Counted from the first letter of the stretch, positions 17,963 to 31,010 are shown. The stretch is DNA of 64,000 bases from Saccharopolyspora erythraea NRRL 2338 (GCF_000062885.1 NC_009142.1:1849584-1913583), one strand, 5' to 3'. Notes: a model not told the origin generated them from the letters alone. Translations and numbers: made by a program.

Positions 17963-19165
17963 TTGCGCATCCTGTTGTTCACCGGAAAGGGCGGCGTGGG
18001 CAAGACCACGCTGGCCGCCGCGACCGCGGCACGCCTCGCCGCGCGCGGCGAGCGGGTGCTGGCCGTGTCCACCGACCCGGCGCACTCGCTGGCCGACGCG
18101 CTCGGCGTGCCGCTGGGCCCGGAACCCCGCGAGATCCCGCTGGGCATGCACGCCGCCGAGGTGCAGACCCGCGGCCTGGTCGACAAGAACTGGGCCGAGC
18201 TGAGGGAGCACCTGCGCACCATGCTGCTGGCGGCGGGCATCGCCGAGCTGGAGGCGGAGGAGCTGACGCTGCTGCCCGGCGTCGAGGACCTCCTCGCGCT
18301 CGCCGAGGTGCACCGGCTCGCAGCCAGCGGGCTCTGGGACGCCGTCATCGTCGACTGTGGACCGACCGCCGAGACGCTGCGGCTGCTGGCGCTGCCGGAG
18401 TCGGTGTCCGGCTACCTGGAGCGACTGTTCCCCGCGCACCGCAGGGTCGTGCGCGGCATGCTTGCCGGCATGGCGGGCAGCGAGAACGTCCAGCGCTGGG
18501 ACGCCGCCGCAGAAGCCCTGAGCAGGCTGGCCGAACGCCTCACCGCGCTGCGGGAGATGCTGGCCGACCCCGGCACGGGCGTGCGGCTGGTGCTGACGCC
18601 GGAGAGCGTGGTGGCCGCCGAGACCCGCCGGACGCTGACCGCGCTGGCGTTGCAGCGGATCCGCGTGGACGGGCTGGTCGCCAACCGCCTGGTGCCGAAC
18701 CCCGGCGCGGCGCGCGGCGAGGCCGCGAACTGGATGCGGACCCGCAGGCGCGAGCAGGAAGCCGTGCTCGACTCGGTGCGCGCGGCCACCGACGTGCCGC
18801 TGCGCACGGTCGAGCACCGCGCGGCCGAGCCGGTCGGCGTCGAGGCGCTGCGGGAGCTCGCCGACGAGCTCTACGGCGGCAGCGACCCGCTGGCGGCCGG
18901 CGAGGACATCCCCGACATGCAGGTCACCGGCGGCGGGCGCGCGCTGGACTCCGAGTACTCCCTGCGGATCGCGTTGCCGCTGCACGAGGACGCCGAGCTC
19001 GACCTCGCGCGCATCGCCGACGAGATAGCCGTGACCGTCGACGGCAGGCGCAGGCTGATCGCGCTGCCCGCCGTCCTGCGCCGCTGCGTGGTCACCTCCG
19101 CGGTCGCCGGGGACGACGGGCTGACGATCGGCTTCCGGCCCGATCCGGACCAGTGGATGCGGTGA
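17963..19165 (+). CDS. ArsA/GET3-type P-loop ATPase
   Basis: A 400-residue deviant Walker-A ATPase: GKGGVGKTT at residues 8-16 with the signature lysine, STDPAHSLADAL (switch I region) and DCGPTAETLRLL (switch II). The C-terminus carries a small beta domain typical of actinobacterial ArsA homologues. The arsenite-binding cysteines of true ArsA are absent, so arsenic transport is unlikely; a role in membrane-protein or lipid handling is only inferred. It corresponds to Rv2184c. The TTG start at 17963 immediately precedes the P-loop strand. The stop overlaps the next start as GTGA. Confidence 0.88.
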   Translation: MRILLFTGKGGVGKTTLAAATAARLAARGERVLAVSTDPAHSLADALGVPLGPEPREIPLGMHAAEVQTRGLVDKNWAELREHLRTMLLAAGIAELEAEELTLLPGVEDLLALAEVHRLAASGLWDAVIVDCGPTAETLRLLALPESVSGYLERLFPAHRRVVRGMLAGMAGSENVQRWDAAAEALSRLAERLTALREMLADPGTGVRLVLTPESVVAAETRRTLTALALQRIRVDGLVANRLVPNPGAARGEAANWMRTRRREQEAVLDSVRAATDVPLRTVEHRAAEPVGVEALRELADELYGGSDPLAAGEDIPDMQVTGGGRALDSEYSLRIALPLHEDAELDLARIADEIAVTVDGRRRLIALPAVLRRCVVTSAVAGDDGLTIGFRPDPDQWMR

Positions 19166-19572
19166 GCGAGATGGCAGAGGAACCAGGACGTGACCAGGTC
19201 GCCGAGGAGCTGCGCCTGCTGCTGGACGGTCTCGCGGTGCGCGCGGAGGACTACCTGCGCGGTGTGGGCGAGAGCGGTGTGCCCTGCGAGGGCGGCTGCG
19301 GCTGGTGCCCGGTGTGCGCGGTGGTCGCCATCGCCCGCGGGGAGCGCCCGGAGCTGACCGCGAAGCTTGCGGACCTGGTGCACGCGCTGCGCGAGGCGCT
19401 GGCCGAGCACTCCGGCCACCCCTCGCCGGGACCCGCGACGGAGGCCGCGACCGGCACCGCGCCGGAGCCCGGCGGCGAGCCGGAGGCGGCGGCCACGAAG
19501 GTGCAGCGGATCGACGTCCGGCGCGTCGGAGGGCGCGTCTTCAGCGAGAACGGGGCCGGATCAGGTTGCTGA
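19162..19572 (+). CDS. small Cys-cluster protein coupled to the ArsA-like ATPase
   Basis: A 136-residue acidic protein of unknown function, placed like Rv2183c. A helical N-terminus leads to a cysteine cluster C-x3-C-x2-C-x2-C (CEGGCGWCPVC, about 41-51) that looks like a metal knuckle, then a helix, then a Pro/Glu/Ala-rich tail. GTG 19162 overlaps the ATPase stop (GTGA), arguing for translational coupling and a shared task. Its own stop overlaps the start of the ROK kinase gene. Confidence 0.78.
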   Translation: MSEMAEEPGRDQVAEELRLLLDGLAVRAEDYLRGVGESGVPCEGGCGWCPVCAVVAIARGERPELTAKLADLVHALREALAEHSGHPSPGPATEAATGTAPEPGGEPEAAATKVQRIDVRRVGGRVFSENGAGSGC

Positions 19573-20519
19573 CCGTTGGCGTTGACGTCGGTGGTACCAG
19601 CGTCCGGGCCAGCGTGGTCGACCCGCGGGGCGCGGTGCTCGACACGCTGCGCGTGCCGACCCCGGACACCGGCGAGGAACTGGACTCGGCGATCGCGGAC
19701 GTGGTGCGCGGTCTGGCGCTGAGGCACCCGGTCGCGGCCGTGGGACTGGCGGTGGCCGGCTTCGTGAGCGAGGACCGCCGCGTCGTGCGCTTCGCCCCGC
19801 ACCTGGCCTGGCGCCACGTCGCCGTCGCCGACCGGATCGCCGCGCGGGTCGAGCTGCCGGTGGTGCTGGAGCACGACGCCAACGCCGCGGCCATCGCCGA
19901 GCAGCGCTTCGGCGCGGCGGCCGGTGCGCGGGTCGCCGCGCTGGTCGCGCTCGGCACCGGCATCGGAGGGGCGCTGGTGATCGACGGCGAGGTCTTCCGC
20001 GGCGCCTACGGTGTGGCGCCCGAGCTGGGCCACCTGCGGCTGGTCCCGGACGGGCGGCCGTGCCCGTGCGGCAAGCGCGGCTGCTGGGAGCGCTACTGCA
20101 GCGGTACCGCGCTGGTCAGCACGGTGCGGGAGTTGCAGGAACGGGGCGACGGCACGGCCGGTCCGCTGCTGGACGAGAGCACCCCGCTGACGGGGGTGCG
20201 GGTCGCGCGCGCGGCCGAGGAGGGCGACCCGCTCGCGCGTCGCGCGATGCGGGAGCTGGCGCGGTGGCTCGGCGAGGGACTGGCGCTGGTCGCCGACGTC
20301 TACGACCCGGAGGTCGTGGTCATCGCGGGCGGGGTGTCCGGGTCGGCGCACCTGTTCCTGGGCGAGGCGCGCAAGCACTACGCGAAGGCGCTCACCGGCG
20401 CGGGGCACCGCCCGCTGGCGCGGATCGCGGTGGCCAAGCGCGGCGACGACGCGGGCATGGTCGGGGCGGCGACCCTCGCCCGCGAGCACGTCGTCGCCCA
20501 CCAGGTCACCGGCCGCTGA
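19566..20519 (+). CDS. ROK-family sugar kinase (glucokinase-like)
   Basis: A 317-residue ROK protein likely phosphorylating glucose or a related sugar with ATP. It shows the phosphate loop DVGGTSVR, the catalytic Asp in EHDANAAA, GTGIGGALV, and the ROK zinc signature GHLRLVPDGRPCPCGKRGCWE with its three Cys and one His. There is no N-terminal HTH, so it is an enzyme rather than a repressor. The TTG start at 19566 gives MLTVGVDVGGTS and overlaps the preceding stop by seven bases, making it the third coupled gene of the run. Confidence 0.9.
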   Translation: MLTVGVDVGGTSVRASVVDPRGAVLDTLRVPTPDTGEELDSAIADVVRGLALRHPVAAVGLAVAGFVSEDRRVVRFAPHLAWRHVAVADRIAARVELPVVLEHDANAAAIAEQRFGAAAGARVAALVALGTGIGGALVIDGEVFRGAYGVAPELGHLRLVPDGRPCPCGKRGCWERYCSGTALVSTVRELQERGDGTAGPLLDESTPLTGVRVARAAEEGDPLARRAMRELARWLGEGLALVADVYDPEVVVIAGGVSGSAHLFLGEARKHYAKALTGAGHRPLARIAVAKRGDDAGMVGAATLAREHVVAHQVTGR

Positions 20520-20576
20520 CCAGCCCGGTTCCGGCTCCATCCGAACTCACCTTGTTGGCGGTGTCGGTGGCGGAAC

Positions 20577-20736
20577 CTCAGGCGCCGTCTGGCTCAGGGA
20601 TCTTTTTCCGACGCATCACCCATACGCTGCGAAAAAGCTGTCCTCGCCAGAGAACGCCTGAGAACCCGCGGCGGTGCCGGTCGCGAGAGCGGCCCAAGCG
20701 GTTGCGCCGCTTCGGAGGTCGAAAACGGGCTCTCAG
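20577..20736. repeat. nested inverted repeats between convergent genes
   Basis: Three dyads are interleaved: CTCAGGCG / CGCCTGAG (near 20577 and 20655); CTTTTT...CGCA / TGCG...AAAAAG (20601-20636), a possible terminator for the ROK gene; and CTGAGAACCCG (20658-20668) / CGGGCTCTCAG (20726-20736), 10 of 11 paired. The last arm overlaps the stop of the facing gene. It could be a terminator complex or a decayed mobile repeat. Confidence 0.45.
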
Positions 20737-21209
20737 AGGCGGGCGCCGTCGTCGCCGGAAGTCGGCGGTCCCTGCCGCATCCGCAGCAGCAGCCAGATGA
20801 TGCCTGCGCTGACCGCGATCAGGCCGATCGGCAGCGCCGAGGAGCTGCCGATGCCCGCCAGCGCCGGTACCAGCAGCAGGAGCAGTCCGATCGCGATCAC
20901 GACGATCCCGCCGAGCGTGGACGGCCGCGGGGTGGGCAGCGGCGGCGGTTCCGGCGGTTCGTAATGCCCCTCGTCCTCGGGCTCGGCCGACGGTGCCCAG
21001 TCCCGCGGACCCTGCGCGGTGTCGTCGGAGGTGTCGTCCGGGGCGGACGCGGGTTCCTCGCGGGTGGCCTTCTCGGCGGCTTGGCCGCTGTCGTCGCCGG
21101 AGTCCGGCCACTTGACCACCCCGCCCTCGCGTTCGAGGCCGGCGACGATCTCCGCGAAGGCGGCGTCGATGTCGTCGGGTCCATCGGACCTGTCGTGCCG
21201 GGTGTTCAT
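20733..21209 (-). CDS. acidic, two-TM membrane protein of unknown function
   Basis: 158 residues: an acidic, Asp/Glu/Pro-rich cytosolic N-terminal half (1-90) with a PEPPPLPTPRP segment, then two adjacent membrane spans (about 97-117 and 122-142) and a short basic tail. I recognise no named domain. The ATG at 21209 is the first in frame. It faces the ROK gene and is divergent from the acyltransferase gene across 521 bp. Confidence 0.65.
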   Translation of the reverse strand: MNTRHDRSDGPDDIDAAFAEIVAGLEREGGVVKWPDSGDDSGQAAEKATREEPASAPDDTSDDTAQGPRDWAPSAEPEDEGHYEPPEPPPLPTPRPSTLGGIVVIAIGLLLLLVPALAGIGSSSALPIGLIAVSAGIIWLLLRMRQGPPTSGDDGARL

Positions 21210-21730
21210 GCAGCTACCTCGGAGCGCTCGCGATGGATCCGGTGGACGAACCCGACGCTACCGGGCGGCACCGTCGACGCGTCGTGATCCGATGCCTTCA
21301 CGTGCGAGGACGCATGTCCGCCTGCCGGTGTCCGGAAGGCGGACTCCGAGTCCGGACGCGACAGGAGAAATCGCACACCGCCGGCCTGACGCGATCCCTG
21401 CACCTGCCCCGGGTCGCCGCCGACCCCCTGGCAGCGCGGCACTCCGTTGTCCCTCGAACCCTCGACCAGCGGTTCGCCCCCGCGAAGTACGGGCACCCCA
21501 GCCTCCCAACCGCATCCGCATGCCGTACCGACTCATCGTCGCACGCGACGCGGCGGTGTGGGACGGTCTGCGGCGGCCCGCATTGTGCGGGGAGTTCCGG
21601 CTCCGTAGGCTGAGCGGGGGGACTCGGCCGCCCAGGACCGCCGTGCCCGGATCCGTCAGTGCTGACCGGACCGCGCGGACGACCGGGCTCGGCCAGGCTG
21701 AAGACAACTTCTCAGGGAGGCAGCGGCGCA
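21210..21730. other. 521-bp intergenic region, no gene seen
   Basis: Between a divergent membrane-protein gene and the acyltransferase gene I find no convincing coding sequence. Its right part holds the candidate acyltransferase promoter at 21583-21611 and a GGGAGG ribosome-binding site at 21715-21720. Confidence 0.5.
21583..21611 (+). promoter_or_regulatory. candidate sigma-70-type promoter of the acyltransferase gene
   Basis: TTGTGC (21583-21588) and TAGGCT (21606-21611) are 17 bp apart. Transcription would start near 21618, giving a leader of about 113 bases before GTG 21731. Confidence 0.5.
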
Positions 21731-22492
21731 GTGCTGTACTGGGTGATGAAGCACATCTTGCTCGGCCCTCTCATGAAGCTGTTCTGCCGACCGAAGATCG
21801 AGGGCGTCGAGAACGTGCCGTCGACCGGCGGGGCGATCCTGGTGAGCAACCACCTCGCGGTCGCCGACTCGTTCTACATGCCGCTGATGATGCCGCGCCG
21901 GGTCACGTTCCTGGCCAAACGCGAGTACTTCACCGGCAAGGGCGTCAAGGGCAAGCTCAAGAAGTACTTCTTCTCCGGCGTCGGGCAGGTCCCGATCGAC
22001 CGCTCCAGCGGCGCAGCGGCGCAGGCCGCGCTGGACACCGGTGTCCGGCTGCTCGGCGAGGGCAAGCTGCTCGGCGTCTACCCCGAGGGCACCCGCTCGC
22101 CCGACGGCCGCCTCTACAAGGGCAAGACCGGCGTGGCGCGGATGGCGCTGGAGGCCGGTGTCCCGGTGGTCCCGATCGCCATGTTCGGCACCGACAAGGT
22201 CAACCCCATCGGGTCGAAGATGTGGCGTCCGTACAAGGTCCGGATCGTGGTCGGCGAACCGCTGGACTTCTCCCGCTACGAGGGTCTGGCGGGCGACCGG
22301 TTCGTCGAGCGCTCGATCACCGACGAGATCATGTACGCGCTGATGGAGCTCTCCGGGCAGGAGTACGTCGACATCTACGCCGCCAAGGCCAAGGACGACC
22401 TGGCGGCCCAGGGCAAGCACGTCGCGGGCTGGAAGTCCACGACCGCTCCCGCCCGCGAGCGCGACCGGGTGCCCGAGAGCAAGGCGGGCTGA
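21731..22492 (+). CDS. 1-acylglycerol-3-phosphate acyltransferase family (PlsC-like)
   Basis: A 253-residue membrane-associated acyltransferase, likely adding the second acyl chain to lysophosphatidate or a related lipid. The catalytic HX4D is His41-Asp46 (NHLAVAD), followed by the substrate-binding block PEGTRSPDG and the VPVVPIAMFG strand. It corresponds to Rv2182c. GTG 21731 has GGGAGG ten bases upstream. The C-terminal 40 residues are charged and probably cytosolic. Confidence 0.9.
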   Translation: MLYWVMKHILLGPLMKLFCRPKIEGVENVPSTGGAILVSNHLAVADSFYMPLMMPRRVTFLAKREYFTGKGVKGKLKKYFFSGVGQVPIDRSSGAAAQAALDTGVRLLGEGKLLGVYPEGTRSPDGRLYKGKTGVARMALEAGVPVVPIAMFGTDKVNPIGSKMWRPYKVRIVVGEPLDFSRYEGLAGDRFVERSITDEIMYALMELSGQEYVDIYAAKAKDDLAAQGKHVAGWKSTTAPARERDRVPESKAG

Positions 22493-22535
22493 CGGGGGTC
22501 GGCGCGGGCGCCCCGGCGGAGCCTAGGCTTTGCCG

Positions 22536-23036
22536 GTGAGGTTTTTCTACGACTGCGAGTTCATCGAGGACGGGCACACCATCGAGCTGGTGTCGATCGG
22601 GATGGTGGACGAGTCCGGCCGCGAGTTCTACGCGGTGTCCACGGAGTTCGACGCGAGCCGCGCGGGGCAGTGGGTTCGCCAGAACGTGCTCCCGCAGCTC
22701 CCGCCCGCCACCGACCCGGCCTGGCGGTCGCGGGCGCGGATCCGCGAGGACCTGTACTCCTTCCTCACCGCCCGCGGCGCCGACATCGAGCTGTGGGCCT
22801 GGTACGCCGCCTACGACCACGTCGCGCTGGCCCAGCTGTGGGGCGCGATGCCCGCGCTGCCGTCGCGGATCCCGAAGTTCACCCGCGACCTGCGGCAGCG
22901 CTGGGAAGACGTGGGCAAGCCCAAGCTGCCCGCCGCACCGGAGAACGCCCACGACGCGCTGGCCGACGCCAGGCACAACCTCGAGCGCTGGAAGGTGATC
23001 GAGGAGGTGCAGCGCCGCCGCGGATACCCGCTGTGA
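22536..23036 (+). CDS. RNase AS-like 3'-5' exoribonuclease
   Basis: A 166-residue DEDD nuclease close to M. tuberculosis Rv2179c (RNase AS), an enzyme specific for adenylate-containing RNA tails. Active-site residues are Asp6 and Glu8 in FFYDCEF, an Asp in YAAYDHVAL, and the C-terminal His-x4-Asp of ENAHDALADARHN. The central ELWAWYAAYDHVALAQLWG matches the family strongly. GTG 22536 gives MRFFYDCEF as in relatives and lies six bases after a TAGGCT box, so the message is probably leaderless. Confidence 0.9.
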   Translation: MRFFYDCEFIEDGHTIELVSIGMVDESGREFYAVSTEFDASRAGQWVRQNVLPQLPPATDPAWRSRARIREDLYSFLTARGADIELWAWYAAYDHVALAQLWGAMPALPSRIPKFTRDLRQRWEDVGKPKLPAAPENAHDALADARHNLERWKVIEEVQRRRGYPL

Positions 23037-23141
23037 CCGCACCCCTACTTGCTGCACCGATCCAGTTCGTGAAACGCTCGCACCGGCGGGGAGACGTAAA
23101 TCACCCGAGCGAGCGGGTTCGAACGAGGAGGCGGCGAGCAC

Positions 23142-24179
23142 ATGCCGACTGGAATGCGTGTCGGAGTTCTGACCGGCGGAGGTGACTGCCCGGGGCTGAA
23201 CGCGGTCCTGCGCGCGGTGACCCGCAAGGGGATCTCGGTCTACGAGCACGAGATCCTCGGGTTCCGCAGCGGATGGCTGGGGCCGATCGAAGGGCTGACG
23301 ATGCCGCTGGGGCTGGACCGGGTCGAGGAGATCCTGAACCGCGGAGGCACCATCCTCGGTTCGTCCCGCACCAACCCCTACAAGACCGACGACGGCGTCA
23401 CCCGGATCAAGGCCACCATGCAGGAGCACGGGGTCGACGCGCTCGTCGCCATCGGCGGCGAGGACACCCTCGGCGTCGCCGACCGGCTCACCCACGACGG
23501 GGTGCCGGTGGTCGGGGTGCCCAAGACCATCGACAACGACCTCGGCGCCACCGACTACACCTTCGGGTTCGACACCGCCGTGCACATCGCCACCGAGGCG
23601 ATCGACCGGCTGCGCACGACCGCCGAGTCCCACCACCGCGCCCTGGTGGTGGAGGTGATGGGACGGCACGCGGGCTGGATCGCGCTGCACTCGGGCCTGG
23701 CAGGCGGCGCGAACGTGATCCTCGGGCCGGAGAAGCGGTTCAGCGTCGAGCGGGTGTGCGAGTGGGTCGAGCGCCGGTTCGAGCGGCAGTACGCGCCGAT
23801 CATCGTCGTCGCCGAGGGCGCCGTCCCGGAGGGCGGTGGCGAGGTGCTGCTGACGGGTGAGAAGGACGCTTTCGGGCACGTGCGCCTGGGCGGGGTCGGC
23901 ACCTGGCTCGCCGAGGAGATCGCCCAGCGCACCGGCAAGGAGTCCAGGGCCGTGGTCCTCGGGCACACGCAGCGCGGCGGCACCCCGACGGCCTACGACA
24001 GGGTGCTGGCGACCCGCTTCGGCCTGCACGCGATCGACGCGGTCAGCGACGGCGACTACGGCAAGATGGTCGCGCTGCGCGGCACCGACATCGTCCGCGT
24101 GCCGCTGAGCGAGGCCACCGCGGAGCTCAAGACCGTGCCGCTGGAGCGCTACACCGAGGCCGAGGTCCTGTTCGGATGA
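23142..24179 (+). CDS. pfkA: 6-phosphofructokinase, probably pyrophosphate-dependent
   Basis: A 345-residue group III PFK that phosphorylates fructose 6-phosphate in glycolysis. Motifs: GGGDCPGLN (10-20 region), GGEDTLG (105-111), PKTIDNDLG (127-134), GRHAGW and GHTQRGG. The two phosphoryl-donor positions are Asp108 and Lys128, equivalent to E. coli 104 and 124. ATP enzymes have Gly at 104, while Asp104 with Lys124 marks PPi-dependent enzymes such as that of Amycolatopsis methanolica. If so the reaction is reversible and not allosterically controlled. GAGGAGG precedes ATG 23142; ATG four codons later is an alternative. Confidence 0.9.
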   Translation: MPTGMRVGVLTGGGDCPGLNAVLRAVTRKGISVYEHEILGFRSGWLGPIEGLTMPLGLDRVEEILNRGGTILGSSRTNPYKTDDGVTRIKATMQEHGVDALVAIGGEDTLGVADRLTHDGVPVVGVPKTIDNDLGATDYTFGFDTAVHIATEAIDRLRTTAESHHRALVVEVMGRHAGWIALHSGLAGGANVILGPEKRFSVERVCEWVERRFERQYAPIIVVAEGAVPEGGGEVLLTGEKDAFGHVRLGGVGTWLAEEIAQRTGKESRAVVLGHTQRGGTPTAYDRVLATRFGLHAIDAVSDGDYGKMVALRGTDIVRVPLSEATAELKTVPLERYTEAEVLFG

Positions 24180-24186
24180 TCCGCGC

Positions 24187-24220
24187 CGGGCGGCGGTGCG
24201 CCGGACCGCGCCGCCGCCCG
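24187..24220 (+). terminator. terminator after pfkA
   Basis: A 14-bp stem CGGGCGGCGGTGCG / CGCGCCGCCGCCCG with one G-T pair and a CCGGAC loop begins eight bases after the stop. Confidence 0.75.
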
Positions 24221-24307
24221 CGATCCCGGCTCCGCTGGTGATCCACCGGCTATAGTCGGACCCGGCCATCCCCCGTCGGGGTGGTCCGATGGGGGACGGA
24301 GTCAGCG

Positions 24308-25557
24308 GTGGCCAGGACCAAGCGCGCTCGCCGGTCCGGCACCGGGGGCCTCTCGCGGCTGAACCGGCTCAAGCCGATCGCCCAGGCCGCTCTCCTGCTC
24401 GCGGTACCGACCGCCGCGCTGATCTCCGTCGGCGTCCCGGTGAACGTCACCCTCTACGGCATCCCGCTGCTGGTCGCGTTCCCGTTGACCGTTCTGCACG
24501 TCGCCTCGGTCGAACTCGCCGTCTTCCGGCCCTGGGCGGCGGTCGTCGCCTCGGTGGTCGGCGCTTTCCTGCTGGCGGTGGCCGGGAGCGACGACGTGGG
24601 TGCCGCGTGGCCGTACTCGGTGACCGCGCTGCTCACCCAGATCCTGCTGGTCTTCGTGCTCGCCCTCCGCGCCGACTGGCCTGCCGGCCTGTGCGCCTGG
24701 CTGGGCGGTGTCGCGGTGGCGGCGGCAGCGGCGGCGCTGGTGCCGCGCACGCCGGCCGGGGTCACCGCCAACATCGCGGTGCTGGCCTCGGTCTCCGGCG
24801 GGCTGCTCGTGCTCGGCCTGGTCGTGCAGCAGTGGCAGGCGATCCGGGCCCAACTGCTGCGGGAGCGCGAGGTGAGCGCGGAGGAGCACGCCAGGCGGGT
24901 GCTCGTCGAGGAGAAGACCCGCATCGCGCGGGAGCTGCACGACGTGATCGCGCACAGCATGTCGATCATCAACGTGCAGGCGAGCACCGCGCGGTACCGG
25001 TATCCGGGGATGGACGGGGAACTGGTCGGGGAGTTCGAGTCGATGGCGGCCTCCTCGCGCCAGGCGCTGACCGAGATGCGCGGCCTGCTCGGCGTCCTCC
25101 GCGACGAGGAAGCCGCCGGAGAACTGGCCCCGCAGCCGGGGCTCTCGCGCATCCCGGAGCTCGTCGAGGGCGCCCGGCGAGCGGGGATGCGCATCGACGC
25201 CCACGGCGTCGAGGTCCTCGGCGACCAGGCGGTCAGCGACATCGCGGGCGTCGCGGCGTTCCGGATCGTGCAGGAGGCGCTGAGCAACGCGACCCGGCAC
25301 GCGCCCGGGACGCGCGCGGAGCTGCGGTTCGGCCACGCGGACGGGCAGCTGACCATCTCGGTGCGCAACGAAGCGCCCGCCCGCGGCAGCGCTGCTCCCG
25401 CATCCGGAGGCGGGCACGGCCTGGTCGGGATGCGGGAGCGAGCGGCGCTGCTGGGCGGCTCGGTGCGCACCGGGCCGACCGGCGACGGCGGTTTCGAGGT
25501 GCACGCCGTCCTCCCGATGGGAACCGGCGACGACAGCGCGAAGGAGCGGCGTCAGCG

Positions 25558-25561
<4 letters not shown>
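24308..25561 (+). CDS. NarL-type sensor histidine kinase
   Basis: A 417-residue membrane kinase: four or five spans (about 20-180), a linker coiled coil, the HisKA_3 dimerisation domain with phospho-acceptor His211 in ELHDVIAHSMS, and a HATPase domain with the N box in EALSNATRHAP and G box in GHGLVGMRERA. It should autophosphorylate and pass phosphate to the next gene product. GTG 24308 follows a GGGGGACGG ribosome-binding site; a TATAGT -10 box lies at 24251-24256. Its stop overlaps the response-regulator start. The signal is unknown because the sensor is only membrane spans. Confidence 0.9.
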
Positions 25562-29263
<3,702 letters not shown>

Positions 29264-29278
29264 GCATCGGCAACGCGG

Positions 29279-29309
29279 AAGGCCCGGGGCACCAGCGGCC
29301 CCGGGCCTT
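29279..29309 (+). terminator. strong terminator after aroG
   Basis: Stem AAGGCCCGGGGC / GCCCCGGGCCTT (12 bp, loop ACCAGCG) followed by TCTCTT, 15 bp after the stop codon. Confidence 0.88.
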
Positions 29310-29372
29310 TCTCTTGCGCGGAGGAGTCTGTCCTCTTCGGACGGATCCGGCGCGTCGAGGTCGAGCGCCTCG

Positions 29373-30938
29373 CTACCGCGGCAGGTGTTGCTCCACCTGC
29401 GTCGCCCGCCGGAAGAGGGGACTGAACCCCAGCGGGTCGAAGCGCACCAGGGACAGCGCCCCGAGGAAGGCCGCGCAGATGCCGACCGCCACCAGCGGCC
29501 AGTTGTACATCGCCTGCTCGCCGTCGGGGGAGTAGGCGAGCACCAGGGCGACAGACGCGCCGACGACGTACGACAGCGCGCGCGGACTCCACGGCAGAGC
29601 GCAGGCCAGCGCCATGCCCCACGTCAGGTACCAGGGCAGCACCACCGGCGAGAGCAGCGCACCGGCGAAGAGCACGATCGCCGCCCGGCGCACGGCCTCA
29701 GTGCCGCCGTCGCGGGCCTGCCACCACTGCCAGACCAGGATGCCCGCGAGCACCACCGAACCGAGCGAGCGGCCCGCGGAGACGAACGCGCCGTAGTCGG
29801 CGTCGAAGAACAGCGAAGCGATGCCGAACGCCGCCTGCCCGAGCGCGGTCGGGGTCGACAGGTAGTTCACGATCATCCCGGGCGCCGACAGCGCGGGCAG
29901 CCAGCCGAAACCGACCTTCGCCAGCGCCATGCACGCGCCGAAGACCACCGCGAACAGCGCCAGCGCGGGCACCACCGCGCGCGCGAAGCGCTGCCAGCGC
30001 GGGCCGGCCAGGTGCGACGCCCACACCCACACCAGGAACGGGAGCGCGAGCCCGGCGGTCGCCTTGATCGCCATCGCCATGGTCGCCAGCGCCAGCCCGC
30101 CCGCGTGCTTGCCGTCGAGGATCAGCAGCGTGCCGACCGCGAGCAGGCCGATCATCAGCATGTCGTTGTGCGGTCCACCGACCAGGTGAACGACGGTCAT
30201 CGGGCTGGCCGCGGCCAGCCACAGCGCGACCGGCAATCGCCCCCCCAGGTGACGAACCAGACCCGGAAGTGCGAAGATCAACATGCCCAGCCCGCACAGC
30301 AGCACCAGCCGCATCACGATGACACTGGAGATCATGCCGTCCCCGGCCACCAGGATCACGCCCTTGGCCACGCCCATGAAGAGCGGGCCGTACGGCGCGG
30401 GTGTCGTCTGCCACGTCGGGTGCACGTTGTCCGGGATCGGCCCCGTCAGCGCCGACGGTCCGACGGCGTAGGGATCGATTCCGTGCAGTGCGAGCAGGCC
30501 CTGACCCAGGTAGCTGTAGACGTCGCGGGTGAACAGCGGCGGTGCGGCCAACATCGGCGCCAGCCACGCCGCGGTGGCCAGCAGGACACCGCGGGAGTCG
30601 ACCAGCCTGGCCAGCACGCCGCGTCCCAGCCGCACCCACGCCCACACCAGGAGGCCGAAGCCGAGGTAGACCACCGCGGTCGCCAGGTCCTTGCCGTGGC
30701 CGTAGCGCATGGCCGACAGCGGACCCGACCCCAGGATCGGGTCGTGCACCAGCACACCGGCGGCGCCGAACGAGCCGGCCAGCAGCAGGACTGAACCGAT
30801 CGCACCCAGTGCGATCGTGCGCAACGGCAGCGGACCGCGCAGGCCGCGGCCGCCGTTGTCGATGACGTCGGCGGCGACGAGTTCGGTCCAGCCGGACCAA
30901 CGCTGCTGCGCCGACGAGGTGGAAACACTCGGAGGCAT
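29373..30938 (-). CDS. mptA: polyprenol-phosphate-mannose alpha-1,6-mannosyltransferase (MptA/MptB-like)
   Basis: A 521-residue GT-C glycosyltransferase with about 12 membrane spans that extends the alpha-1,6 mannan of lipomannan using polyprenyl-phospho-mannose outside the membrane. The first-loop acidic motif is FTRDVYSYLGQG, followed by GIDPY, TPAPYGPLF and GGPHNDMLM, all typical of MptA/MptB. The N-terminal 45 residues are cytosolic. ATG 30938 (MPPSVSTSS) is preferred over one 56 codons upstream, as GGAGG-type context and family length fit. Rv2174 (MptA) is the positional counterpart beside PknL. Confidence 0.88.
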   Translation of the reverse strand: MPPSVSTSSAQQRWSGWTELVAADVIDNGGRGLRGPLPLRTIALGAIGSVLLLAGSFGAAGVLVHDPILGSGPLSAMRYGHGKDLATAVVYLGFGLLVWAWVRLGRGVLARLVDSRGVLLATAAWLAPMLAAPPLFTRDVYSYLGQGLLALHGIDPYAVGPSALTGPIPDNVHPTWQTTPAPYGPLFMGVAKGVILVAGDGMISSVIVMRLVLLCGLGMLIFALPGLVRHLGGRLPVALWLAAASPMTVVHLVGGPHNDMLMIGLLAVGTLLILDGKHAGGLALATMAMAIKATAGLALPFLVWVWASHLAGPRWQRFARAVVPALALFAVVFGACMALAKVGFGWLPALSAPGMIVNYLSTPTALGQAAFGIASLFFDADYGAFVSAGRSLGSVVLAGILVWQWWQARDGGTEAVRRAAIVLFAGALLSPVVLPWYLTWGMALACALPWSPRALSYVVGASVALVLAYSPDGEQAMYNWPLVAVGICAAFLGALSLVRFDPLGFSPLFRRATQVEQHLPR

Positions 30939-31010
30939 CGTGCGGTTAATACTTCCACAACGCCCTGGCGTTAGCGGCGGGTTTCCCCCGTCATGTCGGC
31001 GATGACGGCC

